DNA of 51,184 bases from a virus. Position numbers and translations under genes: made by a program. Positions 40,618-48,515 of this stretch are shown one piece after another. The notes beneath the pieces were generated by a model, which was not told the DNA's origin, did no database searches, and saw only the letters and a program-made list of their open reading frames with translations. Where the stretch lies: positions 1-51,184 of IMG/VR virus record IMGVR_UViG_3300046724_000096; one strand, written 5' to 3'. Position 1 is the stretch's first letter. The number at the start of each line of letters is the position of its first letter.

Positions 40618-41520
40618 ATGATGAACGGTAAACCACTACTGATTGACGGTTATTGCGGACTCGGAGGCGCATCCGAGGGCTTTATTGCGGAAGGTTGGGA
40701 ATGCGTTGGGATTGACATTGAACGGCACGACTATGGAACTGGCGGCTATCCTGGACAGTTAGTGCTTCAGGACATCCTGACGATCGACGGACGCCAGTTT
40801 CGAGATGCGGAGGCTTTATGGTTCTCGCCGCCATGCACGGAGTATTCCTACATGGCAATGCCTTGGTCCCGAGGAAAGCAGATTGCGGCGGCGCTACGTG
40901 GTCTAGGCGAGTTTCCGGAAGGCTATCGCGGCTCACGGACTGTCGATGAATTGAACGCGCTCTTTAACGCCTGCTTCCGCATTCAGCGGGAAGCGTGCGA
41001 AGCGGCAGGGCGACACATTCCACTTGTTGTCGAAAACGTTCGCGGCGCTCAGCCTTGGGTCGGCAAAGCGGTCTTCAATTACGGAAGTTTCTACCTATGG
41101 GGCGATGTGCCGGCGTTGATGCCGACGACGAAACCTCGAGCGAAGGCTCCCGGCATGAACTGGTCGGATCAAACGAAGCGCGGTCAGGATTTTACTCGCT
41201 GCGCTGCCGCTGGAGGATATAAACGTGAAAAAGTATCGAATCAGCGGGAGAGTGATGCGGTGAAGCATGGTGGAGATTGTTTCAATGATCCGACTTGGCC
41301 TGGTAAGCAAGGCGGTGTAAAGCAGGCTGGAATTTCGAAGGCTCGGAAGAACGGCAAGGGCAACAGTTCAGCGGCATGGTTTCAGGACGGTGCGAGTAGT
41401 TACGGCAGCAAATCCAACTCCCGCAAGGCGGCCTCGGCTCAAATTGCCAAGATTCCATTCACGCTCGCACGTCACATTGCGCGGTGTCTTAAACCAGTGC
41501 CCGAATCGGCACATTTTTGA
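40618..41520 (+). CDS. DNA (cytosine-5)-methyltransferase
   Basis: A 300-residue protein of the C5-cytosine methylase fold. Motif I is DGYCGLGGASEGF (10-22, AdoMet binding) and motif IV is FSPPCTEYS with catalytic Cys73. Motif VI is VVENVRG near 138, and ARHIARCLKP near the C-terminus is the usual return strand. It would methylate phage DNA, likely to avoid host restriction, or alter gene expression. A Gly/Lys/Ser-rich stretch (about 210-270) may be the target-recognition part. ATG 40618 or 40621. Its TGA lies in the third CATTTTTGAATT repeat. No cognate nuclease is adjacent. Confidence 0.85.
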   Translation: MMNGKPLLIDGYCGLGGASEGFIAEGWECVGIDIERHDYGTGGYPGQLVLQDILTIDGRQFRDAEALWFSPPCTEYSYMAMPWSRGKQIAAALRGLGEFPEGYRGSRTVDELNALFNACFRIQREACEAAGRHIPLVVENVRGAQPWVGKAVFNYGSFYLWGDVPALMPTTKPRAKAPGMNWSDQTKRGQDFTRCAAAGGYKREKVSNQRESDAVKHGGDCFNDPTWPGKQGGVKQAGISKARKNGKGNSSAAWFQDGASSYGSKSNSRKAASAQIAKIPFTLARHIARCLKPVPESAHF

Positions 41521-41523
41521 ATT
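41512..41523 (+). repeat. CATTTTTGAATT repeat, copy 3
   Basis: Contains the stop of the C5-methyltransferase and the TTG of the bridging ORF that follows. Confidence 0.6.
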
Positions 41524-41543
41524 CGAAAGGAGAAAGCAAATGA
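41517..41543 (+). CDS. Bridging mini-ORF MNSKGESK, 8 aa
   Basis: TTG in a TTGA overlap with the methyltransferase stop; its TGA overlaps the lipoprotein ATG (ATGA). It includes the lipoprotein's AAAGGAG SD. Confidence 0.35.
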   Translation: MNSKGESK

Positions 41544-42028
41544 AACTGAAAATAGCAATCGGACTACTGATGGTCTTGGCCGTCGGCTGCAGTGACCAAA
41601 GCGTGAGGCTCCTCGACTCCATCATCATCACATCGGAGGCATTGCTTCCGGTCATCCCGAACCTGAGTCCTGGCGATGCGCAGGCCGCAAGGACTTACAT
41701 CGACGCTGCCCTGGCCATCACGAACGACCTGATCGACAACGTTACGGCGGCAGGGATTCAGCAAGCCGCTGCGGACTTCCAGCGCCTCGCCATTCCGCAG
41801 TTGAGCCAGCAAGTATCACCGAAAGCCATCGCTCTCATCGGCGCCGTGAATGATGCCATCCAGGTATTTCTAACGACGTACAAAACGGCAGGGATTCGCA
41901 CGATCGACTTGCGCTACGAACAGGCACTCGTCCAGCAGATCAAGCAGAAGCCGCCGAAGATTTCAGCGAAGGACAAAGCGCGACTCAAAGCCAAGATTGC
42001 GGCGGTTCGGGCGAAGCTGAAAAAATGA
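41540..42028 (+). CDS. Lipoprotein with helical domain
   Basis: A 162-residue protein from ATG 41540 with AAAGGAG. The N-terminus MKLKIAIGLLMVLAVGC has the lipobox LAVGC at 13-17, so it is probably lipidated at Cys17. The mature part is helical (EALLPVIPNLSPGDAQAART; QVSPKAIALIGAVNDAIQVF) and ends in a Lys-rich helix. It could be an outer-membrane lysis partner or an exclusion protein; context in the early operon beside methyltransferases favours lysogenic or early function. Confidence 0.7.
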   Translation: MKLKIAIGLLMVLAVGCSDQSVRLLDSIIITSEALLPVIPNLSPGDAQAARTYIDAALAITNDLIDNVTAAGIQQAAADFQRLAIPQLSQQVSPKAIALIGAVNDAIQVFLTTYKTAGIRTIDLRYEQALVQQIKQKPPKISAKDKARLKAKIAAVRAKLKK

Positions 42029-42127
42029 TACCCAGATCTAGCGGAACCTCTGTATTGCGATCATCGTGGGCGGATTCCTACTCGCCTGGCTGCAGGTGGT
42101 AATCGAGCGGAGAAGGAGCGGGTTGAA

Positions 42128-42343
42128 ATGAAACTGAGAATCTGGAACGGCACCGCAATGAAAGCGCAGATTCAATTTGAACCGCGGGATCTATGGGTTG
42201 GCCTGTTCTGGCGGCAGACGGACCTCTGTTGGCACTTCTATCTCTGCTTGGTGCCAGTCTTGCCGCTGCACGTCACGATCTTGAAGCGGTTTATGCGAGC
42301 CGACTTCAAAGGCGAAAAGCGATGGGATAGGATCGTTCAATGA
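42128..42343 (+). CDS. Small aromatic phage protein
   Basis: A 71-residue protein. FEPRDLWVGLFWRQTDLCWH and FYLCLVPVLPLHVTILKRF give a repeated aromatic/hydrophobic pattern that I associate with small phage proteins of unknown function. The gap before it (42029-42127) holds a 22-codon hydrophobic frame (GGFLLAWLQVVIERRR) ending in ATGA with this gene, possibly a decayed membrane peptide. Confidence 0.65.
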   Translation: MKLRIWNGTAMKAQIQFEPRDLWVGLFWRQTDLCWHFYLCLVPVLPLHVTILKRFMRADFKGEKRWDRIVQ

Positions 42344-42579
42344 GAATCACGGCTAAATGGAACGGCCGTTGCGGTAGCTGCGGCAAGCCGACGAAGCAAG
42401 GAGATGAAATTGAGTACCGCGATAAGAAAGCCTACTGCCTTAAATGCGGCACGAAGGAAGAAGACGAAAGCAAGCCCGACCCAGGACAGCTTGAACTCGC
42501 GGAACGATTGGGGTTTATCGCTCCAGGAGAGCCGGTACGTCGAGACTGGGCTATGCGGAAGATGCCTCCAGCCGATTGA
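42340..42579 (+). CDS. Small zinc-ribbon protein
   Basis: A 79-residue protein with CGSCGKPTKQGDEIEYRDKK and CLKCG: a Cx2C...Cx2C ribbon like the ones guarding nucleic-acid enzymes. ATGA overlap with the gene before. After it, a TTGA overlap opens an 8-residue frame (MKHYSRED). Confidence 0.7.
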   Translation: MRITAKWNGRCGSCGKPTKQGDEIEYRDKKAYCLKCGTKEEDESKPDPGQLELAERLGFIAPGEPVRRDWAMRKMPPAD

Positions 42580-42632
42580 AGCATTACAGCCGGGAGGACT
42601 AGAGCCGCGACACACTGAAACGAAGGAGGCCT

Positions 42633-43061
42633 ATGGCATTTGTCGAAAAACAGGGATACGTTAGAATTAATGAAAGCCGTGAGCATGTACTTATAGCAGA
42701 AAAGGCCCTGGGCCATAAACTACCCAAGGGCACTGAAGTTCACCATTTCGATCTTAACGGCTCGAACAATGACTGCACTAACCTGGTGATTTGCGAAGAC
42801 AAGTCTTACCATAAACTACTACACGTCCGACAGAGGATCGCCACTGCGGGAGGCGATCCAAACTGCGATAGTTGGTGTACTCGCTGCGGCGAAATTAAGC
42901 CAAGGTCTTGTTTTGGGCCGCTGGCAAGAACGCAGAACGGCCTAGCTCCTACGTGTAGAGATTGCCACAATAAAAAACAGCGCGAGCGTATTGCTGCTTT
43001 CGGCCGAAACGACCGTCCCAATAGTCACATTCGTAGAGCAATGAAGGCGAGGAGTAAATGA
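42633..43061 (+). CDS. HNH endonuclease
   Basis: A 142-residue protein. HVLIAEKALGHKLPKGTEVH continues to HHFDLNGSNNDCTNL and ICEDKSYHKLLH, the HNH homing-type core (about 20-70). A second zinc site follows (CTRCGEIKPRSCF; CRDCHNKKQRER). It would cut DNA, possibly spreading as a free-standing homing nuclease inserted between early genes. ATG with AAGGAGG SD. Stop overlaps the next ATG. Confidence 0.85.
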   Translation: MAFVEKQGYVRINESREHVLIAEKALGHKLPKGTEVHHFDLNGSNNDCTNLVICEDKSYHKLLHVRQRIATAGGDPNCDSWCTRCGEIKPRSCFGPLARTQNGLAPTCRDCHNKKQRERIAAFGRNDRPNSHIRRAMKARSK

Positions 43062-43255
43062 ACCAAGAAACCCTCCACTTATTCGAATGTAAAGGGCGCC
43101 ACCGCATCTACCGCAAGTCGAAAGAGAATGCGGCCGGCTGTTCACGCTGCGGAGGCGATCTTCACTTCATCGTGTCGCTCCCGCGGAATCCAGGAGAGAC
43201 AGAAGTGCAGCATCATGTTCGGATTTTGGCGTGGAAGCCGAAGAGGGTAAATTGA
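43058..43255 (+). CDS. Small zinc-site protein
   Basis: A 65-residue protein with LFECKGRHRIY and CSRCGGDLHFIV, a likely zinc site. Starts at ATGA with the HNH gene and ends in TTGA with the methyltransferase. Function unknown. Confidence 0.6.
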   Translation: MNQETLHLFECKGRHRIYRKSKENAAGCSRCGGDLHFIVSLPRNPGETEVQHHVRILAWKPKRVN

Positions 43256-43989
43256 AGCCCTATTACGAACACGCTGGCATCCAAATCTACCACGGCGACT
43301 GCCGCGAGATATTGCCGCAGTTGACGCTGGCCGATGTGATCGTGACCGATCCTCCTTACGGTGAGACATCACTGGAATGGGACAAGAGCGTTCGCGGCTG
43401 GCTTGATGCTTGCGAGGCTGTCACGAGAAACGTATGGTGCTTTGGCTCGATGCAGATGTTCATGGAAATGGCGAGGGTTGGTGAGTGCAGCCGGTGGAAG
43501 CGAGCACAAGAAATCGTCTGGGAGAAGCACAATGGATCTTCGTCCCATGCCGATCGATTCAAGCGAGTACATGAAATCGTTGTGCAGTTCTATCTCGGAG
43601 ATTGGGCCTCGATTTTTAAAACGCCGGTGTTCACGCCAGATGCAATCGCGCGAACGGTGCGACGTAAAGCGCGGCCTCCGCATTGGCACGGTCGCATCGA
43701 GAAAGATACCTATAAGAGTTACGACGGTGGCGATCGGCTAATGAGATCAGTCATCTACGTCCGATCCTGCCACGGCGATGCGGTCCATCCAACGCAGAAA
43801 CCGATTGGTATCTTGCAACCGATTCTTCGATATTCCGCACAGACTAACGTGTGCGATCCGTTCATGGGAAGCGGAAGCACTCTTGTTGCAGCAAAACAAT
43901 TAGGGCTTGATGCGATCGGCATCGAAATCGAAGAGAAGAATTGCGAGATCGCGGCGAAACGGCTCAGTCAAGAGGTACTCCAATTTTGA
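43252..43989 (+). CDS. DNA methyltransferase (N4-cytosine / N6-adenine type)
   Basis: A 245-residue protein. IYHGDCREIL and TDPPYGETSLEWDK (motif IV, DPPY at 33-36) come first and motif I, CDPFMGSGSTLVAAKQLG, near 204-221, so the order is that of the beta class. HPTQKPIGILQPIL (motif X) precedes motif I. It modifies the exocyclic amine of adenine or cytosine. I prefer TTG 43252 (TTGA overlap), which gives the family-like start MKPYYEHAGIQIYHGDC; the GTG at 43231 adds seven residues. It is a second methylase beside the C5 enzyme. Confidence 0.85.
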   Translation: MKPYYEHAGIQIYHGDCREILPQLTLADVIVTDPPYGETSLEWDKSVRGWLDACEAVTRNVWCFGSMQMFMEMARVGECSRWKRAQEIVWEKHNGSSSHADRFKRVHEIVVQFYLGDWASIFKTPVFTPDAIARTVRRKARPPHWHGRIEKDTYKSYDGGDRLMRSVIYVRSCHGDAVHPTQKPIGILQPILRYSAQTNVCDPFMGSGSTLVAAKQLGLDAIGIEIEEKNCEIAAKRLSQEVLQF

Positions 43990-44459
43990 GCCTCCTTGTC
44001 ACCGCCCTCTTCAAATCCCTTCACGGAATCGCGACCCGCAAGACGGTCCTCCGCGTCACGAAGAGCGGTAAGGAAATCGCCGAGAACTTTATCGCCGTGA
44101 CTTCCGCGAAGGGCATCGTGCGCATCATCAACTGCTCGAATGCCACAATTCGATTCGTGAGGCAGGACGATCAAGAGCGGCTCGACTGGGAGCCGTTCCA
44201 GCCGATGCCCGACGCCCATGTGCGCGTGAATAAGAATCAGCCTGGCGAAATGACGATCGAGACGAATCCGAAGAAGCTCACGATCAAGGGACCACTCGGC
44301 CGGCCGAAGAAGAGCCCGCCAGTAAAGATCGAAGGCGACGATTCGAAAATCAAAGACTTCTGCGCGCGCTGCACGAAACATAAGAGCGAGGCGCTACACC
44401 GAACAACCATTTCAATGAAAGGCAAGTGGATGTGTGAAGAGTGCTTGCCGCCACGATAG
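43986..44459 (+). CDS. Hypothetical protein with C-terminal zinc site
   Basis: A 157-residue protein from TTG 43986 (TTGA overlap). The middle is beta-rich (TVLRVTKSGKEIAENFIAVT; RIINCSNATIRFVRQDDQ) and the C-terminus has CARCTKHKSEALH and CEECLPPR, a Cx2C...Cx2C zinc knuckle. It lies directly after the methyltransferase. Function unknown. Confidence 0.6.
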   Translation: MSLLVTALFKSLHGIATRKTVLRVTKSGKEIAENFIAVTSAKGIVRIINCSNATIRFVRQDDQERLDWEPFQPMPDAHVRVNKNQPGEMTIETNPKKLTIKGPLGRPKKSPPVKIEGDDSKIKDFCARCTKHKSEALHRTTISMKGKWMCEECLPPR

Positions 44460-44467
44460 GAGAGACA

Positions 44468-44881
44468 ATGGAACTCAGAGAGATCGACGCACAGATTGCG
44501 GAGAAAGCGATGGGGTGGAAAACCGTCGAAGGTGACGCAGTTGTCGCCATGCGCATCTGGCACACCAAAAAAATCTGGATCGACGAACGGGATGCGATGG
44601 TGGCATGCCTCGAATGCGGCAACCTGCCAGCATTTTCAAGCGACCCGGCCGAGGCAAAGAAAGTCCGCCTGAAGCTCGCCGAGCGGTTCTTGGTCGAACT
44701 CCATTACGACCCACGATCCGGTCGCCCCGAAGTCTTCATCCGAGTCTATCGACAGGAGCGCGGGTATGAACGCTGCGAAACTCTCGCCTGCGAATCCGCC
44801 GCCACCGAAGAGCTCGCCACCTGCCTTGCGGCCCTGAAGGCGATCGAGACGATGGAGGAACGGAATCCACGCAAGGCGTGA
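44468..44881 (+). CDS. Phage ABA-sandwich-like protein
   Basis: A 137-residue protein from ATG 44468 with AGGAG. Its opening (IDAQIAEKAMGWKTVEGDA) followed by FSSDPAEAKKVRLKLAERF matches the small phage alpha-beta-alpha sandwich family in which AEKVMGW and a substrate-size SSDP step are conserved. The later part holds a Cys pair (RCETLACESAATEELA). Its role is unknown. The stop overlaps the next GTG start. Confidence 0.65.
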   Translation: MELREIDAQIAEKAMGWKTVEGDAVVAMRIWHTKKIWIDERDAMVACLECGNLPAFSSDPAEAKKVRLKLAERFLVELHYDPRSGRPEVFIRVYRQERGYERCETLACESAATEELATCLAALKAIETMEERNPRKA

Positions 44882-46185
44882 AGCATCTTAGCCTCATCCT
44901 TCTCGCCGGCATCTGCATTTTTGCGCAGAATGAAATTCATGCCGGCCTACAGCGCGACGACTTCGGATTCGAAGAGCATCTTGCCCATGCGACGAACTCT
45001 CAAGTCTGGACGCAATTCGTGCGCTATGTTCCCGGGCGGAATCTCTACATTCTCTACTATGCTGCAATGTACCGGACCCTTGGACAGAAACATGCAAATC
45101 TGCATACGCTCGGCCTGTCCCTAGACCTGCTGAACGTGGCGCTCTTCTGGGCGCTCCTGAAGCGGTTCAAGCTACCCAATATCTACTGCTCGATGGCATG
45201 CGGTCTTTTTCTGGTATGGCCGAACCATAACGAAACGCACTTCTGGACCTCGGCGATTCTCATGAACCTCCTCTCGACAGCGCTCGTTCTGGGTGCGTAT
45301 CTTGTGGCGCGGCGCCGGCAGTGGCTCGCCATCCTTATCTTCGCCCTGGCACTCTTCGACTACGATCAAGTATTTTTCATGTGGATCCCTCTCGTTATTT
45401 GGCTCACGCTCGAGCGCCAGCGCGTTGCCGCGATGATTTACTGGTTTGTCGGGTTTGATTCAGTTCACCTCCTGCTGCGCCTCTTTAGTCCGTACTCCGA
45501 TGGCGGCCGGCCAATGATCCGGCTGTCCGGCATCCCGAAGCAAATCCTCTTCTCTGTGTATTCGAATTTCGCGCCAGTCCAGCGTCTCCCGATGGCGTCT
45601 TGGTGGTGCCTCGGTGGAGTTGCCGTGATTGCGACTCTCTGGATTGTGCTGATTGCGAAAGACTGGCAAGTGCGTCCGATTCATCCTGGACCACTGCTCC
45701 TCGGCGCAACTTGGTGGACGTGCGCCTACCTGCCGACATGGCTATGGTACATCTCGCCGCGCCACAACTATCTGCCGTCGTGCGGACTGATGCTTATCGG
45801 CGTGTCCTTTGTCGGCTTGCTGCGCAAGCGCACGGCACTCGTTCTCCTGTGGCTCTTGTTTATGAGAGGCGCCGCGATCAGTGTCGAGGACGGCCAGCAG
45901 TGGTTAGGACGAGAAGTCGGGGACGCGGTAGGCGCGCAACCACACCGCCCGCGGCGTTTCCAGTTTCCGGATCCGGACGCGCTGTTCCGGGTCAAAGTCC
46001 TCGATGATCTGCGCTACTGCCGGCTCGAGGAACTTCGCGCTGAGTTCGATCTGATTACTCCAAACCCTCTTGCTCAAGCGGAAGTCGCGCGTCACGATTT
46101 GCCCGATTGTCCGGTCCCCGTCCAGGCGCTCTTGTTCAGATGGCATGAAGGCATCCTACCACAAACACAAAGAGCTCGCCTTTAA
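44878..46185 (+). CDS. Polytopic membrane protein, GT-C glycosyltransferase-like
   Basis: A 435-residue protein with about 9-10 membrane segments up to residue about 330 and a soluble tail. The first loop carries QRDDFGFEEH (residues 25-34); an Asp pair at this place is the metal/substrate site of GT-C glycosyltransferases that use lipid-linked sugars. Phage enzymes of this plan modify O-antigen or other envelope glycans and can block superinfection. GTG start in a GTGA overlap. No flippase or bactoprenol transferase neighbour was found, so the donor pathway would have to be the host's. Confidence 0.65.
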   Translation: MKHLSLILLAGICIFAQNEIHAGLQRDDFGFEEHLAHATNSQVWTQFVRYVPGRNLYILYYAAMYRTLGQKHANLHTLGLSLDLLNVALFWALLKRFKLPNIYCSMACGLFLVWPNHNETHFWTSAILMNLLSTALVLGAYLVARRRQWLAILIFALALFDYDQVFFMWIPLVIWLTLERQRVAAMIYWFVGFDSVHLLLRLFSPYSDGGRPMIRLSGIPKQILFSVYSNFAPVQRLPMASWWCLGGVAVIATLWIVLIAKDWQVRPIHPGPLLLGATWWTCAYLPTWLWYISPRHNYLPSCGLMLIGVSFVGLLRKRTALVLLWLLFMRGAAISVEDGQQWLGREVGDAVGAQPHRPRRFQFPDPDALFRVKVLDDLRYCRLEELRAEFDLITPNPLAQAEVARHDLPDCPVPVQALLFRWHEGILPQTQRARL

Positions 46186-46224
46186 CAGCGAGCCCCCTGT
46201 GCGGAGTTCGAACAATGTACGTTT

Positions 46225-46249
46225 GTCTGCTGTCCTAATTTAAGCAGAC
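46225..46249. repeat. Inverted repeat after the GT-C-like gene
   Basis: GTCTGCT/AGCAGAC with an 11-base loop, 40 bases after the stop. No T-run follows on either strand, so a terminator function is uncertain. Confidence 0.4.
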
Positions 46250-46273
46250 GGTCGAAGAACTGTCAAAGGTTTT

Positions 46274-46409
46274 CAGCTTAACGCCCCGGGCGGGAATCGA
46301 ACCCGCGATGATCTAAACGATGAAAGCCATTAAGCGTGTCAGCGCCCAATGGCTTTCAGGCCGGAGGTAACGGACAATGCCGCCACCAAATTAGCCAGAC
46401 CTTAAGCTG
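46274..46409 (-). ncRNA. tRNA-like structured element
   Basis: On the minus strand a perfect T arm GCGGG-TTCGATT-CCCGC (46290-46306) is followed by CCGGGGC. An upstream CTCCGG (about 46362-46367) could pair with CCGGGG. In between lies a 16-bp hairpin (46321-46358) with two G-U pairs that exist only on the minus strand. An outer CAGCTTAA/TTAAGCTG (46274-46281, 46402-46409) closes the element. No normal D or anticodon arm could be placed and CCA is not encoded. It could be a degenerate tRNA end, an integration relic or an unusual RNA. Confidence 0.4.
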
Positions 46410-46428
46410 GATGCTTCGCTACTTATGG

Positions 46429-46467
46429 ACGGCCCGGAGAAAGTTTCGTCACCATGCTCCGGGCCGT
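46429..46467. repeat. 10-bp inverted repeat, possible terminator
   Basis: ACGGCCCGGA/TCCGGGCCGT with a 19-base loop; on the plus strand ATTATTTACT follows. It may end transcription of the early operon. The T-tract is weak. Confidence 0.4.
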
Positions 46468-46510
46468 ATTATTTACTGAGGATAAGTATTTTCCTAAATA
46501 TTTTACTTGA

Positions 46511-46524
46511 CGCAAGGCCTTGCG
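46511..46524. promoter_or_regulatory. 14-bp perfect palindrome CGCAAGGCCTTGCG
   Basis: Overlaps a TTGACG and lies just before TATAGT (46526-46531), 35 bases upstream of the 42-residue ORF. Placement suggests an operator in a promoter region; the -35/-10 spacing (13) is too short to call the promoter with certainty. Confidence 0.4.
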
Positions 46525-46558
46525 CTATAGTTTTGGGTCAACGTTCGGATCGGGCGAC

Positions 46559-46687
46559 ATGGGCAAAAAGAAGCGCGGCGCAAAGCGCGGGCCAAAGCCC
46601 GAGATCTTGAAATTAGACGGCGACTGGCACGACCTAATGAAGCAATCGCTTCAGAAGAAGAAGCCGAAGGACGGCTGGCCCAGTTAG
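46559..46687 (+). CDS. 42-aa basic protein
   Basis: MGKKKRGAKRGPKPEILKLD, then GDWHDLMKQSLQKKKPKDGW and PS. The sequence plan (basic KRGPKPE head, LKLDGDW, K-rich tail ending GWP) matches tiny proteins I know from many bacteria with no assigned function. The +1 frame downstream is also open to 46743 (LAQLAFDDFLDRPW, then TQKGWEPE), which is curious. No strong SD. Confidence 0.5.
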   Translation: MGKKKRGAKRGPKPEILKLDGDWHDLMKQSLQKKKPKDGWPS

Positions 46688-46849
46688 CGTTTGATGATTT
46701 TCTAGATCGGCCTTGGACCCAGAAAGGCTGGGAACCGGAGTAGTTTTTAAATCCTGAAAAGCACTCCGATGGGCGACGCCGATGCAATGTTGCGTTAAGT
46801 ACATACTTCCGAAACACAAAGCCCCAGGACTTTGACATCCCAGGGCCTT

Positions 46850-46999
46850 ATGCGCAAGTCGATCGGTTCCTGGCACGGAACTGAGGACGAGCGTAAAGAA
46901 AAACTTGACGAACGTCAAGAAAAAGTTTACAACCGGATTCATGACAAGCAAGTCATCGCGATTGCCTGGCACCGCGTTACCCCGACACAACACACGTAA
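46850..46999 (+). CDS. Possible 49-aa charged protein
   Basis: ATG 46850 after CAGGG opens MRKSIGSWHGTEDERKEKLD, then a charged helix (ERQEKVYNRIHDKQ) and a tail AWHRVTPTQHT. Within it lies CTTGACG-AA-CGTCAAG, an inverted repeat. Antisense frames here are also open, so support is limited. Confidence 0.4.
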   Translation: MRKSIGSWHGTEDERKEKLDERQEKVYNRIHDKQVIAIAWHRVTPTQHT

Positions 47000-47780
47000 T
47001 CTGTAGAGGCAGACCCGCCTCTGTGTGCCCAGGACCGTAAGCGCCCACTCGGTAATAAGAGCGCAGTTCTCGAATTCGATGACCATGTGCCGTTTAATCG
47101 ATACAGCGATCCACTACACACGTCCAGCGCTTCCCGAAAACTGGACGGCCCGACGCTTTACCGGAAGATAACCCCGAGAACCCGGTAGTCGAGCCTGATG
47201 TGGTCCCAACCTGTCGATCGCTCTAACGGCACTTCCTTGCAGCGCGCACGCGCCATATGATTCCGAATTATCTCCCCAATCCTTCGAAGCCGAATCCTCA
47301 ACACCGTTCCACGTAGAACACTGACGCTCCATGTCACATTCTCGCGAATTCGCGAACCCCCTCCACACGCACAAACAAACTCCAGATCGGCTCTATGAAA
47401 AACGGGATTTTCGGCCGCCCTACTGCAAAAGCAGCTTTTCTCCGGGCTGTCCAAGAGGGAGGCAGTACGGTACTCAGGGGGTAGGGGTGGCTCGAGGTTC
47501 AAACCGGATTTCTTTCCTGGGGATGGGGAAAAACGAGGGGAAAGGCCGGCGAGTTTAGAGCCTGGATAGAGCCCGTCTATCAATACGTACCTCAGAGCGC
47601 ACACTACGGACTGATAACAAAGGGGTAGGTGATTGGATCGTAGCGTATTTCAGTGAGATGATTGACAGACGTATGAATCAGGCGTATAACTCAGCGTCGG
47701 CAGGAGACCGGGAAAAGTCGAGTGATCCACTGGGCTTCTGGGAAAATCCCAAAAACGGACACTTTAGGAGATATGCGCAC
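47000..47780. other. Gene-poor stretch upstream of the recombinase
   Basis: No convincing gene. It holds a 14-bp perfect palindrome TCGCGAATTCGCGA (47342-47355), GTTC-CACGTA-GAAC, and a short CTGC-AAAA-GCAG-CTTTT hairpin near 47422. A 48-codon minus frame (47158-47304; VLRIRLRRIGEIIRNHMARA start) is the best coding candidate but lacks support. The palindrome could be a regulatory or recombination site. Confidence 0.4.
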
Positions 47781-48383
47781 ATGACAGAACAGCGAATGAC
47801 ACCCATTAAAGCCGCTCTCTACGCAAGGGTATCTACAGCGGACAAGGGACAAGACGTGGAGAATCAGCTATTTGAGTTACGAGAGTACGCCAAGCGTCGG
47901 GGCTTCGAGATAGCCGGCGAGTATGCCGATACGGGGGTGAGTGGTTCGAAAGAGACACGCCCGCAATTGGATAGGCTGACGCGGGATGTACGGTTGGCAA
48001 TGGTCAACGTGGTGATTGTGTGGAGGTTTGATCGGTTTAGCAGGTCGGTGAGTCACCTGATCCGTAGCCTTGAGGAATTCACCTCGCTGCAGGTAGGGTT
48101 TATCTCGCTGACGGAGGCAATCGACACGAGCACCGCGGTCGGCAAGATGGTCTTGACGATATTGGGAGCGGTGGCGGAATTGGAGCGAAGCATTATCCGC
48201 GAGCGTACCATTGCGGGACAGCAGAGGGCCCGTCGGGCAGGGCGATTGCCCGGAAGGAAGCCTAGGATCTTTGACCGCCACAAGGCCCGAGAACTTCACG
48301 AGCAGGGGCAAAGCCTGCGTCAGATTGCACGAGCGGTGGGCGTGGACAAGATGACCGTGTACAAGTTCCTTAAATCGAGTTAA
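47781..48383 (+). CDS. Small serine recombinase (resolvase/invertase family)
   Basis: A 200-residue protein from ATG 47781 (AGGAG upstream; the frame is open earlier but looks non-coding). The catalytic start is AALYARVSTADKG, with Ser18 as nucleophile and Arg16. GVSGSKETRPQLDRL, VVIVWRFDRFSRSVSHL and the E-helix AELERSIIRERTIAGQQRAR follow. A C-terminal helix-turn-helix (LRQIARAVGVDKMTVYKFL) binds DNA. The size is that of Hin/Gin invertases and Tn3-type resolvases, not of large serine integrases. It could resolve phage dimers or invert a segment; no obvious crossover pair was found. Confidence 0.9.
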   Translation: MTEQRMTPIKAALYARVSTADKGQDVENQLFELREYAKRRGFEIAGEYADTGVSGSKETRPQLDRLTRDVRLAMVNVVIVWRFDRFSRSVSHLIRSLEEFTSLQVGFISLTEAIDTSTAVGKMVLTILGAVAELERSIIRERTIAGQQRARRAGRLPGRKPRIFDRHKARELHEQGQSLRQIARAVGVDKMTVYKFLKSS

Positions 48384-48385
48384 CA

Positions 48386-48515
48386 CTTTACGGCAACTGT
48401 TCTGACAATTTACGGCGTTTTTTGTATCGCTATCCTGACACGTTTGTTCATTTGCTTGGACTTACCGTTTGGCCACTCGTTTGCACTACTGTGGGGCATG
48501 AAAGCGGAGGACAAT
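48386..48515. other. Intergenic leader after the recombinase
   Basis: TTTACGGC occurs twice (48388 and 48409), the second followed by GTTTTTTG. The rest is AT-richer and may contain the promoter of the small-gene operon that follows, but no consensus pair stands out. Confidence 0.35.

Noticed and set aside
46634-47086. 150-codon minus frame
   Set aside because: No SD, unusual composition, and it is antisense to two better small plus-strand ORFs.
47331-47558. 75-codon plus-strand frame before the recombinase
   Set aside because: Composition is not protein-like and no SD; it covers the palindrome-containing noncoding region.
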